Below are positions 8,610-17,399 of a stretch of 64,000 nt of DNA, piece after piece; position 1 is the first letter of the stretch; the number at the start of each line of letters is the position of its first letter. Origin of the DNA: Paenibacillus sabuli (GTDB taxonomy: Bacteria > Bacillota > Bacilli > Paenibacillales > Paenibacillaceae); assembly GCF_014705605.1 (NCBI RefSeq), contig NZ_JACXIZ010000007.1, positions 62,001 to 126,000 of the forward strand, read 5' to 3'. A program made the translations under genes and the position numbers. Below the pieces are notes generated by a model. That model made no database searches, had not been told where the DNA came from, and saw nothing but the letters and a program-made list of their open reading frames with translations.

Positions 8610-9445
8610 CTGCGCTCCCCCTCTCCAGGAGCGCCCGGCGCAGGCTTCACCTGACCGACCTCGAAGCGGCACAGCTCGCCCATCGCCTCGCCGAGCATGG
8701 CCGCAATACGGGACTGGATGATCCGCCCCTTCTCTGCTGTGGCCTTGGTGGCGTCGCCGGCGATGCCGGTGTCCGAGATGTCGGACATGCGCCAGGCGAA
8801 GCGGATCTTGCCCTCCAGCGTGAGATACTTGTACTTCGCCATATCCGGCACCTCGCAAGGCAATTCCTCCGTCCGCACCCAGTCCGGCTTGACGCTCATG
8901 ACGATCGAGGTCTCGTAGTCGCCGCCGTGGATGCCGTACTCCAGCTCCTCCTGCCCCATCAGATCGCTTGCCGCATCCAGATTGCCGGGGAACAGGTAGA
9001 AGACCGTCAGCCCCGTCCGGATGCGGATCTCGCGCGCCGCTACATTGAGCAGGTCGACATTGCCGCCGTGCGTATTGAACAGCAGCAGTCTGCGAAAGCC
9101 GCTCCTCGCTACGCTCTCCGCAATATCGAGCACGACCGCATGCAGCGTTTCGGCCGACAGCGAGATCGTGCCCGCCCAGCCGATGTGCTCGTTGCTCTTG
9201 CCGTACGGCACCGGCGGCAGCAGCCAGACCTGCTGATCGGGGTCCAGCCCCTCCAGCGCCTGCGTGAGCGTCGCTTCGCCGATCAGCGTATCCGTGTAGA
9301 CCGGCAGATGCGGGCCGTGCTGCTCGACCGCGCCGATCGGCAGAATGACGAGCGCCTCCTCCTTGGGCAGCGCCGCGATCTGCGTGCTCGACAGCCGCGG
9401 GAGGAAGCGCGACTCCCAGGCTGCGCCTTCGTTTCTTCTATACAT
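8606..9445 (-). CDS. Creatininase-family metal-dependent amidohydrolase
   Basis: 279 residues. It carries the creatininase signature with metal ligands: PIGAVEQHGPHLPVYTD near residues 36-52, then FNTHGGN and GGDYETS. Members open cyclic amides (creatinine), remove formyl groups from formylamino-pyrimidines in flavin metabolism, or hydrolyse related lactones and amides. The start follows GTGAGGCAACG, a few bases after the amidase stop, so it is tightly coupled to its neighbours. Among importers, oxygenases and amidases here, a role in opening or deformylating a nitrogen compound is a fair inference, but no substrate is proven. Confidence 0.87.
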   Translation of the reverse strand: MYRRNEGAAWESRFLPRLSSTQIAALPKEEALVILPIGAVEQHGPHLPVYTDTLIGEATLTQALEGLDPDQQVWLLPPVPYGKSNEHIGWAGTISLSAETLHAVVLDIAESVARSGFRRLLLFNTHGGNVDLLNVAAREIRIRTGLTVFYLFPGNLDAASDLMGQEELEYGIHGGDYETSIVMSVKPDWVRTEELPCEVPDMAKYKYLTLEGKIRFAWRMSDISDTGIAGDATKATAEKGRIIQSRIAAMLGEAMGELCRFEVGQVKPAPGAPGEGERR

Positions 9446-9452
9446 CGTTGCC

Positions 9453-10661
9453 TCACCCCGTTCCTATCGTAGTTGCAGCATTGCGCGCGAAATGCTCCGC
9501 CCAGGCCAGCAGCCGCATGTCGCAATGCGGCCCGGCGATAATCGACAGCCCCAGCGGGCATCCGTCCAGCGCCGCGGCCGGCAGCGTAATCTGCGGCAAG
9601 CCCGGCAGCCCGGCGATGCATCCAAGCCGCATCGTCCGCATCCGCCGCTCCTCAACCGCTTCGCCTGCCAGTCCGAGCGGCGGCGCTGCGCCCGGCGCGG
9701 TCGGCACGATCAGCAGTCCGTCATCGCCGAGCAGATCGGTCATATATTCGCGCACCTCCTGTGCGACGATGCGCTGCGTCTGGGCATCGTCAGCCGGCAC
9801 GGTGGACGCCCAGGCGAACCGCGCCGCCACGTCCGGCGCGAAGCGCGGCGACGACGACGTGATCCACTGACCGTGCGCCTGCCAGATCTCATAGCCCTGA
9901 ATCGTGCGGAACGCCTGCATCCACACCGGCAGGCCCTCCGGCGCGACTGTGAGCGTCTCGTGGCGAAGCGTCGTATCGCGAATGAGGTTCAGCATCGGGG
10001 TCAGCGCCTCCCGCGCCGCCGCATCGGCAAGCGCCCACGCATCCTCCGCGATCAGGATGCGATGAAAGCCGAATCCGCCCAGCGAGCGCTGCGGCTTGTC
10101 CGGCTCGCCCAGCAGCGCGCCGCCGACCTGCAGCAGCGTGCGGGCGTCCCGCGCCAGCCAGCCGACCGTATCGAAGCTCGGCGCCAGCGGCACGACGCCC
10201 GACATCGGCACCGCGCCGTGCGACGGGCGCATGCCATAGAGTCCGCAATAGGCGGCAGGCACGCGTGTCGAGCCGGCCGTGTCCGTACCGAGCGCAAAGT
10301 CCGCCAGCCCCGACGCGACCGCAACAGCCGAACCGCTCGAGGAGCCGCCGGGGATGCGCCCCGGCGCGCCGGGATTGACCGGTGTACCGTAATGCGCGTT
10401 CTCTCCGTTCAGGCCGAACATCAGCTCGTCGGTGTGCGCCGCACCGATTAGCCGCGCACCTGCGGCGAGCAGGCGGCGCAGCGCTGCAGCGTGATCTTGC
10501 GCAGGCGCGCTTTCGGCCAGCCAGTCCGGATTGCCGGCTCCGCTGCGGTGTCCGGCGATGTCGTATACATCCTTCACGACGCACGCGAGCCCGCTCAGCT
10601 CGCCCTTCCCCGCCGGCTCTGCCTGCAGCTCGCGCATGATGCAATTCCAGCGATCTTCCAT
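9453..10661 (-). CDS. Amidase-signature family hydrolase
   Basis: 402 residues of the amidase-signature superfamily with a Ser-cisSer-Lys triad. The catalytic Lys lies in ACVVKDVYD near residue 30, and the glycine/serine-rich signature (GGSSSGSAVAVASGLADFALG) follows with TDTAGSTRVPAAYCGLYG. It hydrolyses amide bonds, releasing ammonia or an amine. The start at 10661 has AGGAGGGG eight bases upstream; the frame is open 47 codons further but without a start signal. It is shorter than GatA-type amidases (about 480), which fits catabolic members such as AtzF-like and indole-acetamide-like enzymes. Confidence 0.88.
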   Translation of the reverse strand: MEDRWNCIMRELQAEPAGKGELSGLACVVKDVYDIAGHRSGAGNPDWLAESAPAQDHAAALRRLLAAGARLIGAAHTDELMFGLNGENAHYGTPVNPGAPGRIPGGSSSGSAVAVASGLADFALGTDTAGSTRVPAAYCGLYGMRPSHGAVPMSGVVPLAPSFDTVGWLARDARTLLQVGGALLGEPDKPQRSLGGFGFHRILIAEDAWALADAAAREALTPMLNLIRDTTLRHETLTVAPEGLPVWMQAFRTIQGYEIWQAHGQWITSSSPRFAPDVAARFAWASTVPADDAQTQRIVAQEVREYMTDLLGDDGLLIVPTAPGAAPPLGLAGEAVEERRMRTMRLGCIAGLPGLPQITLPAAALDGCPLGLSIIAGPHCDMRLLAWAEHFARNAATTIGTG

Positions 10662-10729
10662 ACCCTGCCCCTCCTTTCTGCGTGGCCGATCGTTCTGTCG
10701 TTTCCGGACAGCCGGCCCTCTCTTGCGCG

Positions 10730-11506
10730 TTATGACGAAGCAGTGTCCGGTGCGTTCATTTGCCGGAGCAATTCTCCGGCATCCGTAACGAAGCCGTAGC
10801 ATTGCTTGATATTATAAAGTGTTGCCGCTGTGCAATAGTCCGGCGAACTCGTCGCGCAGCAATCCTCCAGCAGCACCACATCGTAGCCGAGACAAGCGGC
10901 GTCCTGCAGCGTATGCATGACGCACTGATCCAGATTGACGCCGGCGAACAGCACTGTACGGATGCCGAGATTGCGGAGAATGCTGTCCAGCGGCGTATCC
11001 CAAAAGCCGCTCATCCGGTACTTGTCCACCGCGATGTCCTGCGGCTCCGGGCGCAGCTCGTCGATCAGCGCCGCGCCCCAGCTGCCCTTCTCCAGCACCC
11101 GCGAGCCGGTCGGCGGCAGCTGCGAGCCGATGCCGCGGCTCGCGCCGTCCGGATTGTACACGTGGAGCACCGAGGGCGGCAGGTTGTGCCGGTCCTCCCG
11201 ATTGCCCCAATTGAGCCAGACGACCGGCACGTCCGCCTGCCGCAGCTCGGGCAGCAGCCGCTGCAGCGGCGCTGCCGGAGCGAGCAGCGGGGACGTATCG
11301 ACGCCGATCGAGCCGAGCCACCCGTCCGGGTGGCAGAAGTCATTCTGCATATCCACGACGACGACGGCCGTATGCGCCAAATCGAGTACGAGGCGCTGCG
11401 GCTGTGCGTCGACCGCGATCGATTGCGCAGGCTGCGGCACGCGACGCAGATCGACCGTCGCCTCCGATACCTGCCAGTGATTGTTGCGGCTTCCCAGTCT
11501 GTGCAT
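10730..11506 (-). CDS. Isochorismatase-like cysteine hydrolase (RutB-type)
   Basis: About 258 residues. The cysteine hydrolase triad is visible: Asp in AVVVVDMQNDFCHPDGW, Lys in DKYRMSGFWDTPLDSILRN and Cys in FAGVNLDQCVMHTLQDA. This layout resembles the ureidoacrylate hydrolase RutB of uracil breakdown, whose partner RutA is an LLM flavin monooxygenase; the gene upstream here is also an LLM monooxygenase. Start choice: the ATG at 11506 follows GGGAGGGAG; in-frame ATGs at 11512 and 11527 are too close to or ahead of it. Function as a ring-opening product hydrolase is inference. Confidence 0.85.
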   Translation of the reverse strand: MHRLGSRNNHWQVSEATVDLRRVPQPAQSIAVDAQPQRLVLDLAHTAVVVVDMQNDFCHPDGWLGSIGVDTSPLLAPAAPLQRLLPELRQADVPVVWLNWGNREDRHNLPPSVLHVYNPDGASRGIGSQLPPTGSRVLEKGSWGAALIDELRPEPQDIAVDKYRMSGFWDTPLDSILRNLGIRTVLFAGVNLDQCVMHTLQDAACLGYDVVLLEDCCATSSPDYCTAATLYNIKQCYGFVTDAGELLRQMNAPDTASS

Positions 11507-11549
11507 CGCCATCTCCCTCCCGTTCACGCCGGCACGTTTTTGCTACAGG

Positions 11550-12854
11550 TTAGTATTCCATCAAGTTGTCACGCAGCGTAGTGCCGTTGTAGACGGTGCG
11601 CATCAAGCCGCGCTGCTGCAGGAGCGGCACGACCGTATCTACGAATTCCTGCATGTAGGCGCGCTCGTGCACGTTGACGCGGATGACGAAGCCGTCGCCG
11701 CCCACCGTCTCCATGATGTGCTGCATCTGATCGGCCACCTGCTCCGGCGTGCCGGTGATGCCGCCCTTGTTGCCGGCGGCCTCCTGCTTGGCGACCTCGC
11801 GCAGCGTCGGCTTGCGCCCGGCGGTGTAGAAGCGCGACAGCGTCGTCTGGCCGCCCTTGATCTGCCGCTCGTCGATCTGCGGCAGCGGCTCGTCCAGGTT
11901 GAACTGCGACAGGTCGTAGTTCATCCGCGAGGAGAGCGCCGCCAAGGCGGTGAAGATCGCCGATTCCGGCGGGTCCTCGAGCGCCGCCAGCTTGCGCTGC
12001 ACGTCAGCCTCGGTCTGCCCGAGCACCGGCTTGACGATGAAGAACACCTTGAATTGCGCCGGGTCGCGGCCCTGGTCGGCGACGCGCTGCTTCATCTCCT
12101 CGTAGTACGCCTTCATATCGTCGAGATAGTGTGCGCCGACGATGACGGCATCAGCCCAGCGGGCGGCGAACGTCTTGCCGCGCTCGGAGGAGCCAGCCTG
12201 GATGATCGTCGGCCGTCCCTGCGGCGACGACACGACATTGAGCGGACCGCGGCTCTTGAAGTAGCGGCCCTCGTGATGGATCGGCTTCACCTTGTCCGGA
12301 TCGGCGAACACGCCGCCGGCCCGGTCCATCTGCACCGCATCCGGCGCCCAGCTGCCCCACAGCTTGAAGCACAGCTCCAGGTACTCATCGGCGATGTCGT
12401 AGCGCGCGTCATGCTCCGGCTGCTCGACCCCGAAGTTGAGGAAGCCGGCGATATTGCCGGTCGTGACGACGTTCCAGGCGACCCGGCCCTTCGTGAGATG
12501 ATCGAGCGAGGCGGTCTGGCGCGCCTGCAGATACGGCGGCGTCAGCATCGTCGAGACCGTAGTGCCGACGCCGAGGTGGTTCGTCGCCGCCGCCACCATC
12601 GAGCAGAGCAGCGTCGCATCGTGATTGATGCCGTTGAGGCCGTGCTTGATATAATTGTCAATCGAGTCGCCAAAGGACGAGGTGATGCCCAGATGATCGG
12701 CGAACAAGGCGAAGTCGAACATGCCGCGCTCGCAGATGCGGGCCATCTCCTGGTACATATCCGGTCCGCGCCAGTCGCCTTCGGTCGCATCCTGCGCGTC
12801 CCAGCCGATCGGTCCGTATTCGGTGAACCAGCCGAGGTGAATTTTTTTCGTCAT
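11550..12854 (-). CDS. LLM-class flavin-dependent monooxygenase (NtaA/SnaA/DszA type)
   Basis: 434 residues of the bacterial luciferase-like fold. Visible features are the start MTKKIHLGWFTEYG, the conserved LGITSSFGDSI and LGVGTTVSTMLTPPYLQARQ segments, GRVAWNVVTTGN, and RPTIIQAGSSERGK before the C-terminal half. Such enzymes use reduced FMN supplied by a separate reductase to oxygenate amines, sulfones or heterocycles (NTA, dibenzothiophene sulfone, pyrimidines). No stand-alone FMN reductase is visible in the window. The start at 12854 follows AAAGGAAG; the open frame continues to 13043 with no start signal. It sits between the Rieske oxygenase and the isochorismatase-like gene. Confidence 0.88.
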   Translation of the reverse strand: MTKKIHLGWFTEYGPIGWDAQDATEGDWRGPDMYQEMARICERGMFDFALFADHLGITSSFGDSIDNYIKHGLNGINHDATLLCSMVAAATNHLGVGTTVSTMLTPPYLQARQTASLDHLTKGRVAWNVVTTGNIAGFLNFGVEQPEHDARYDIADEYLELCFKLWGSWAPDAVQMDRAGGVFADPDKVKPIHHEGRYFKSRGPLNVVSSPQGRPTIIQAGSSERGKTFAARWADAVIVGAHYLDDMKAYYEEMKQRVADQGRDPAQFKVFFIVKPVLGQTEADVQRKLAALEDPPESAIFTALAALSSRMNYDLSQFNLDEPLPQIDERQIKGGQTTLSRFYTAGRKPTLREVAKQEAAGNKGGITGTPEQVADQMQHIMETVGGDGFVIRVNVHERAYMQEFVDTVVPLLQQRGLMRTVYNGTTLRDNLMEY

Positions 12855-13039
12855 CGGGCTCGCTTCCTTTCCATTCATTCGCAGTTGGGGCTCGTGAAAA
12901 TCGCCTCCGTGCCCGAAATGCGCTTCCGACGGCTGTTTCTCTCGAATTCTTTTGAATGGCCCTTTCAGGTGATGAAATCCGAGAGAAAAGGCGGGCGCTT
13001 CGCTTCTCCAGCGCAATTTCGGTCTCTCCGGCCCCCACT

Positions 13040-14065
13040 TCACCCCAACCGCTCAGTCACTTCCGTTTCGCCGCGCTCCTTGAGCAGGGCCATCAGCATT
13101 TTGCGCATCTGGATGCCCGGGGAGTCGGAGAGCATGTGGTTCTCCAGCTTTTTGGTGAGGTCGATGGAGACGTCGTACTCGGTCGTCTCCAGCACCTCCA
13201 TATCTTCGTCGACAACGGCGCGGTCGAAGGCAATGACCTTCTCCGCCGGCACGTCCGCCTCGGTATCGTTGCGGTAGACGAACTGCACGAGCTGGCAGCT
13301 CTTGTCGTCGATCGGCGTCGCGCAGGTGACGATGGAATGGATCAGCCCCGTCGGGTAGGTGATGTTGGTCTGCCGGATGAACGGCATGAACCACTCGCTG
13401 AGCTGCTTGCGCACGGTCGTCTCCTCGCTCATGTTGAGCGCGCCGACCTTCTGGTTGAGCTTGTTGTGCACCGGGATTTCCATATACGCCTCGAAGCCGT
13501 AGTCCTTCGTCGTAATCGTCACCTTCGGCGGAATCGGGCTGTCCATATTGCCGAAGGTGTTCTTGTGCACGAAGTTGACATGCGCCACGTCGAACGAATT
13601 CTCCATCAGACGCATCGCCGCGCAATGAATGACCTCGTAGAATTCCTCGACCTTGCGGAAGCTCGGGTCGCTCGAATATCGGAATTCGGGAATGCCGGTC
13701 AGCGGCTCCTCCAGCGCGACCCAGACGTAGCCGTAGCGCTCCTCGCAGCGGTAGCCCTGGATCTTGTACACCTTGGGCGGGTCCTCCAGCTCCGATTGCG
13801 GGAACCAGGTGCACTTGCCGTTGCGGTCGAACGTCCAGCCGTGATACGGGCAGACGATGCAGCCCTCGCGCAGCCAGCCCTTGGACAGCTTGGAGGTGCG
13901 GTGGCAGCAGCGGTCGATGGCCGCCGCCGGACGTCCTTCGTCGTCAATCCACAATACGATATCCTGACCCATCAGCTTGAAGTTGCGCGGTCCATCCTGC
14001 AGGGCTTCAATCGGCACGACGGGGTAATAAAAGGCTCTAAGGGCCGGTTGCTTGGTCTGTAGCAT
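13040..14065 (-). CDS. Rieske non-haem iron oxygenase, alpha subunit
   Basis: 341 residues. The N-terminal Rieske [2Fe-2S] domain has the ligand pairs C-x-H (CCHRTSKLSKG, where C-H are the second Cys and His) and C-x-x-H (CPYHGW), spaced as in the family. The catalytic domain has the mononuclear iron motif NSFDVAHVNFVH (Asp..His..His). Length and layout resemble vanillate demethylase or pheophorbide-oxygenase types that demethylate or hydroxylate ring compounds. It needs an electron-transfer reductase; none is seen nearby. The start follows AAGGAGGAACACGACC. This is the first enzyme after the importer genes. Confidence 0.9.
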   Translation of the reverse strand: MLQTKQPALRAFYYPVVPIEALQDGPRNFKLMGQDIVLWIDDEGRPAAAIDRCCHRTSKLSKGWLREGCIVCPYHGWTFDRNGKCTWFPQSELEDPPKVYKIQGYRCEERYGYVWVALEEPLTGIPEFRYSSDPSFRKVEEFYEVIHCAAMRLMENSFDVAHVNFVHKNTFGNMDSPIPPKVTITTKDYGFEAYMEIPVHNKLNQKVGALNMSEETTVRKQLSEWFMPFIRQTNITYPTGLIHSIVTCATPIDDKSCQLVQFVYRNDTEADVPAEKVIAFDRAVVDEDMEVLETTEYDVSIDLTKKLENHMLSDSPGIQMRKMLMALLKERGETEVTERLG

Positions 14066-14108
14066 GGTCGTGTTCCTCCTTGTAGTACCGGGATAAGGGA
14101 GGGCCGGA

Positions 14109-15293
14109 TTATTCCGGCCAGATCAGCTGGTCGCCATCGTAGATTGCCGAGATGTAGGCATCGTCCGCGACGTCGTCAACGGTCACATCGGTCGTGATGA
14201 CGCCGCCATCCTTCAGCATGTCGATCTCGAACTGCCATTGCTCCGGTGTGAAGTAGCCGAGTCCATGCCCTTCGTACTGCGCTTCTTTGGCCAGCCCGGT
14301 CTCTACCATGAGACGGTTCGTCTCCACATCAAAATCGAAGTTGCCCTCGGCCCGCTTCTGCAGGATTTCAATCGTTTCCTCCGGATTGGCCAGAATCCAC
14401 TCGTGCGCCTTCATGATCGCACGCAGGAAATCCTCGACTGCCGTCGGATGCTCCGCCGCAAAATCGCCGTTGGCGACCATGACCCCGAAGGAGCCCTCAA
14501 TGCCGTATGATTCCGGATCGAGCAGCCGCACCTCGAAGCCTTGACGTTCCATCGCAGCAGGCTCGTTGGACTTGAAGACCGTGATCGCGTCGACATCGCC
14601 CGTATTCAGGATCGTCGGGTCGAAACCGACCGACACTTGATTGATCTTCGACACATCGGCGCCGCCTGCCTCGAACATCGCCAGATAGTTGGCGCTCATC
14701 GCGCCCTTGTAGCCGACCGTCTTGCCTTCCAGATCTTTGACCTCGTGAATGTCCGAATCCTCCATGACCATGATCGCGCCGAGCCCGACCGGGGCCATGA
14801 CGGATACGCCCTTGATCTCGGCGCCGTTGGAGACCGCCTGGACGAGCACGCTGCCCGATCCGGCATGCGCCATCTGCAGCTGGCCGGCAGCCAGGAACTT
14901 CATGCCGTCGCCGTCCAGTCCCGGCTGCACGTTCACATCCAGCCCCAACTCTTCGAAGAATCCCATCTCGTCCGCCACCCACGCGTTGACGTTGGCAACC
15001 GAAGCCGAATATTGGAAGCTCGTCATGAAGTTGATCTCGCCGGCTTCCTGATTGGCCGCCTTGCGCGCTTCCCAGTCGATGCCTTGCGCATCGTCCGCAT
15101 CGCTTGCTGCATTGCTGTCTGCATCGCCCGTTCCGGCTTGCTCCGCATTCGCCTCCTGATTCGTCTCGGAAGCCGCAGCATTCGGCTCACCAGCTCCGGA
15201 CTCCGCGCCGTTGTTGCCGCTGCCGCATGCGGCCAACAGCAGTACCAGCATTCCGACCACAAGCAACAAGCTAACCGGCTTTAATTTTTTCAT
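14109..15293 (-). CDS. NMT1/THI5-like (NitT/TauT-type) substrate-binding lipoprotein
   Basis: 394 residues. A lipoprotein signal ends with LLAACG near residue 22, followed by a long acidic Ala/Glu/Asp-rich linker of about 45 residues. The mature domain shows the NMT1 pattern: ADEMGFFEELGLDVNVQPG, KFLAAGQLQMAHAG, GYKGAMSANYLAMFE. Homologs bind thiamine pyrimidine precursors, nitrate, taurine, riboflavin or other small molecules. The gene lies just upstream of the Rieske oxygenase gene and after the permease gene in the same direction. A palindrome-like ATATGT/ACATAT pair lies close upstream of its ribosome binding site AGGAGG. Confidence 0.88.
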   Translation of the reverse strand: MKKLKPVSLLLVVGMLVLLLAACGSGNNGAESGAGEPNAAASETNQEANAEQAGTGDADSNAASDADDAQGIDWEARKAANQEAGEINFMTSFQYSASVANVNAWVADEMGFFEELGLDVNVQPGLDGDGMKFLAAGQLQMAHAGSGSVLVQAVSNGAEIKGVSVMAPVGLGAIMVMEDSDIHEVKDLEGKTVGYKGAMSANYLAMFEAGGADVSKINQVSVGFDPTILNTGDVDAITVFKSNEPAAMERQGFEVRLLDPESYGIEGSFGVMVANGDFAAEHPTAVEDFLRAIMKAHEWILANPEETIEILQKRAEGNFDFDVETNRLMVETGLAKEAQYEGHGLGYFTPEQWQFEIDMLKDGGVITTDVTVDDVADDAYISAIYDGDQLIWPE

Positions 15294-15308
15294 AGTAAAT
15301 TCCTCCTA

Positions 15309-15329
15309 ATATGTTTTAATTTTACATAT
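15309..15329 (-). promoter_or_regulatory. Short inverted repeat before the binding-protein gene
   Basis: ATATGT and ACATAT flank a nine-base A/T spacer immediately upstream of AGGAGG for the gene at 14109-15293. The surrounding 190 bases between the permease stop and this gene hold nothing else I recognise. An operator or local promoter is possible. Confidence 0.3.
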
Positions 15330-15516
15330 AGTCCAATGCGGGTACCGCTGCAGGGTTAGGCCCCTGCCCGGCACTGCCTCGCGTTCCCGCATGTCCTTCC
15401 TGACGATTGCGGTCTATCGCATGTTTTGCCATGCGCATGCTTTATGCTTGGCATTTAAGCGGCGCACGCCGACAACTATCGCCATCGGCCAGTGTGTCAA
15501 CCCGGCGCCGCTCTTT

Positions 15517-16374
15517 CTACTCGGCGCTGTGCCAGTGCAGCAGCTTGCGCTCGGCGAGCCGCACCAGGCTCGTCAGTCCGATGCCCATGATCGCCAGCAG
15601 GAAGATCGCGGCGAACGTGCGCTCCATCTGCATGTAATTGCTCGACACCATGATCACGTTGCCGAGCCCCTTGCTGGCGCCGCTCATCTCGCCGACGACA
15701 GCGCCGATGACGCTCATGCTCATGCATGTACGGGCCGCAGATAGTATGAACGGCAGGCTGTTGGGCAGCCGCAGCTTCAGGAAGATCTCGAAGCGGCTCG
15801 CATGCAGCGACTTCAGGTACTCGTGATTGTTGTCGTCAATCGCGCGAAAGCCGGTAATCGAGTTGATCAGCATCGGAAAAAATGCGCAAATCGCGGAAAT
15901 CAGCACCTTCGGCAGCGCGCCGAAGCCGAACCAGATGATGAAGAGCGGCGCGATCGCCACAATCGGCGTCACATTCGCCATCACCGCCACCGGGAGCAGC
16001 GCTCGCTCGAGCAGCCGCGATTGCGACATCAGCACGCCCAGCAGCAGCGCCGCCGCCATGCCGAGCATGAAGCCCAGCACCGCCTCGTAGAAGGTCAGCC
16101 AGATATGCGGCAGATAGAAGCTGAATTCGCCGAACAATTCGCCGAAGATGCCCGAAGGCGCCGGCAGAATGACAAGCTTGATGTCCAGCAGCCAGATGAG
16201 CGCCTCCCAGAGCACGAAGATCAGGACGAAGGTCAGCAGCGGCGGCAGCAGATTGAAGCCGGTTCGTTTCAGTCGGGAATCGAAGCGATCCTCGGGCAGC
16301 TTGATCCGTGTTGCCGCCGGTTGCTTGGCCTGACTTGCCTGCACGCTGCCGCTTTTTGGAATGGATGGATTCAT
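15517..16374 (-). CDS. ABC transporter permease, NitT/TauT (SsuC/ThiX) type
   Basis: 285 residues with about six hydrophobic segments starting near residue 40 (LLPPLLTFVLIFVLWEALIWLL) and the ATPase-contact loop in the C-terminal half (HASRFEIFLKLRLPNSLPFI). It begins one base after the ATPase stop (TAA then C then ATG), indicating one transcript. It forms the membrane channel for the NMT1-like binding protein that follows. The N-terminal 35 residues are a basic, charged cytoplasmic extension. Confidence 0.9.
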   Translation of the reverse strand: MNPSIPKSGSVQASQAKQPAATRIKLPEDRFDSRLKRTGFNLLPPLLTFVLIFVLWEALIWLLDIKLVILPAPSGIFGELFGEFSFYLPHIWLTFYEAVLGFMLGMAAALLLGVLMSQSRLLERALLPVAVMANVTPIVAIAPLFIIWFGFGALPKVLISAICAFFPMLINSITGFRAIDDNNHEYLKSLHASRFEIFLKLRLPNSLPFILSAARTCMSMSVIGAVVGEMSGASKGLGNVIMVSSNYMQMERTFAAIFLLAIMGIGLTSLVRLAERKLLHWHSAE

Positions 16375-16375
16375 G

Positions 16376-17155
16376 TTACGCCTCCCACCTTTCGCGCAGG
16401 CTCTCCCGCAGCCGCACGACGTACTGGTAAAACTCCGGCGACTCGATGATCTTCTCGCCCCGCGGCCGCGGCAGGTCGATGTCGACCACCCGCGAGATTC
16501 GTCCCGGCCGGCTCGACATGATGACGACCTGATCGGACAGATACACCGCCTCCTGGATGTTGTGCGTGACGAAGATGACGGTTTTTTTGTGCTGCTCCCA
16601 GATGCGGACGAGCTGGTGCATCAGCACCTCGCGCGTAATCTCGTCGAGCGCGGAGAACGGCTCGTCCATCAGCAGGATCGGCGCCCCCGAAGCAAACGCC
16701 CGGACGATCCCGACACGCTGCCGCATGCCGCCGGAGAGCTCCTTGGGATACGCATGCAGGAAATCGCCGAGCCCGACCGCCTGCAGCAGCTCGATCGGGT
16801 CCGCCTCATCCTCCGCCAGATCGGTGCGGCTGCGCTTGTTCACCTCACGCGGCAGGTTCATATTTTGCAATACCGTGCGCCACGGAAACAGCGCCGGCGC
16901 CTGCGGCACAAATCCGAACTGCTTGTCCGCCTGCATCTCCTGCGGCGAACGGCCGCCCACCTTGATGCCGCCTTCCTCCGCCTTCATCAAGCCCCCAATG
17001 ATCCGCAATAGCGTCGATTTGCCGCAGCCGCTCGGACCGATGAAGCTGACGAAGGAGCCTTTGGCGATGTTCAGATCGACGCTGCTCAGCGCCTCGGTCC
17101 ATTGTCCGCGGCGGACGAATCGCTTGCTGAGGTTCGAGATCGAAATGTATGACAC
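16376..17155 (-). CDS. ABC transporter ATPase, NitT/TauT (SsuB/ThiZ) type
   Basis: 259 residues with all ATPase motifs: Walker A GPSGCGKST, Q-loop FGFVPQAPALFPWRTV, signature LSGGMRQR, Walker B ILLMDEP and the switch histidine in FVTHNIQEA. The start is a GTG at 17155, preceded by GAAGGGGGC; a longer frame to 17212 lacks a start signal. It is the first gene of the catabolic operon and divergent from the PucR regulator. It powers uptake with the permease and binding protein that follow. Confidence 0.92.
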   Translation of the reverse strand: MSYISISNLSKRFVRRGQWTEALSSVDLNIAKGSFVSFIGPSGCGKSTLLRIIGGLMKAEEGGIKVGGRSPQEMQADKQFGFVPQAPALFPWRTVLQNMNLPREVNKRSRTDLAEDEADPIELLQAVGLGDFLHAYPKELSGGMRQRVGIVRAFASGAPILLMDEPFSALDEITREVLMHQLVRIWEQHKKTVIFVTHNIQEAVYLSDQVVIMSSRPGRISRVVDIDLPRPRGEKIIESPEFYQYVVRLRESLRERWEA

Positions 17156-17303
17156 GTTGCCGCCCCCTTCCCAGATATATCCGCCTTGCCGGCGTGAATG
17201 CCGTGTCTGCAATATGCGATTAATCTTGTAAATTACGTGAATTTATTTCACATGGATTGATTCTAATTTAAATTCGATATACGATTAAGTCAACTAAATT
17301 AAC

Positions 17304-17340
17304 GAATGTTTGTAAAAATTCATAATCAGAATGTTCGTAA
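17304..17340. promoter_or_regulatory. Direct repeat in the PucR/ABC divergent promoter region
   Basis: GAATGTTTGTAA (17304-17315) and GAATGTTCGTAA (17329-17340) are direct repeats with one mismatch and a 25-base period, lying in an A/T-rich region between the divergent ATPase and PucR genes. The spacing of about two and a half helical turns fits a regulator binding site. Binding by the adjacent PucR protein is inference. Confidence 0.4.
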
Positions 17341-17399
17341 TTGTAGAAAAAACAAAGGTATATGTCATGTATATGTAAACTATTTGCGAGGTGAAGGCG

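Noticed and set aside
11481-13277. 598-codon plus-strand frame opposite the LLM monooxygenase
   Set aside because: It is an antisense shadow of GC-rich coding DNA. The minus strand encodes recognisable LLM motifs and good start signals; the plus frame gives Arg/His-rich sequence with no family resemblance.
17213-17390. Riboswitch in the importer/PucR intergenic region
   Set aside because: The region is A/T-rich with short direct repeats only. I could not find the conserved helices of TPP, FMN or purine riboswitches.
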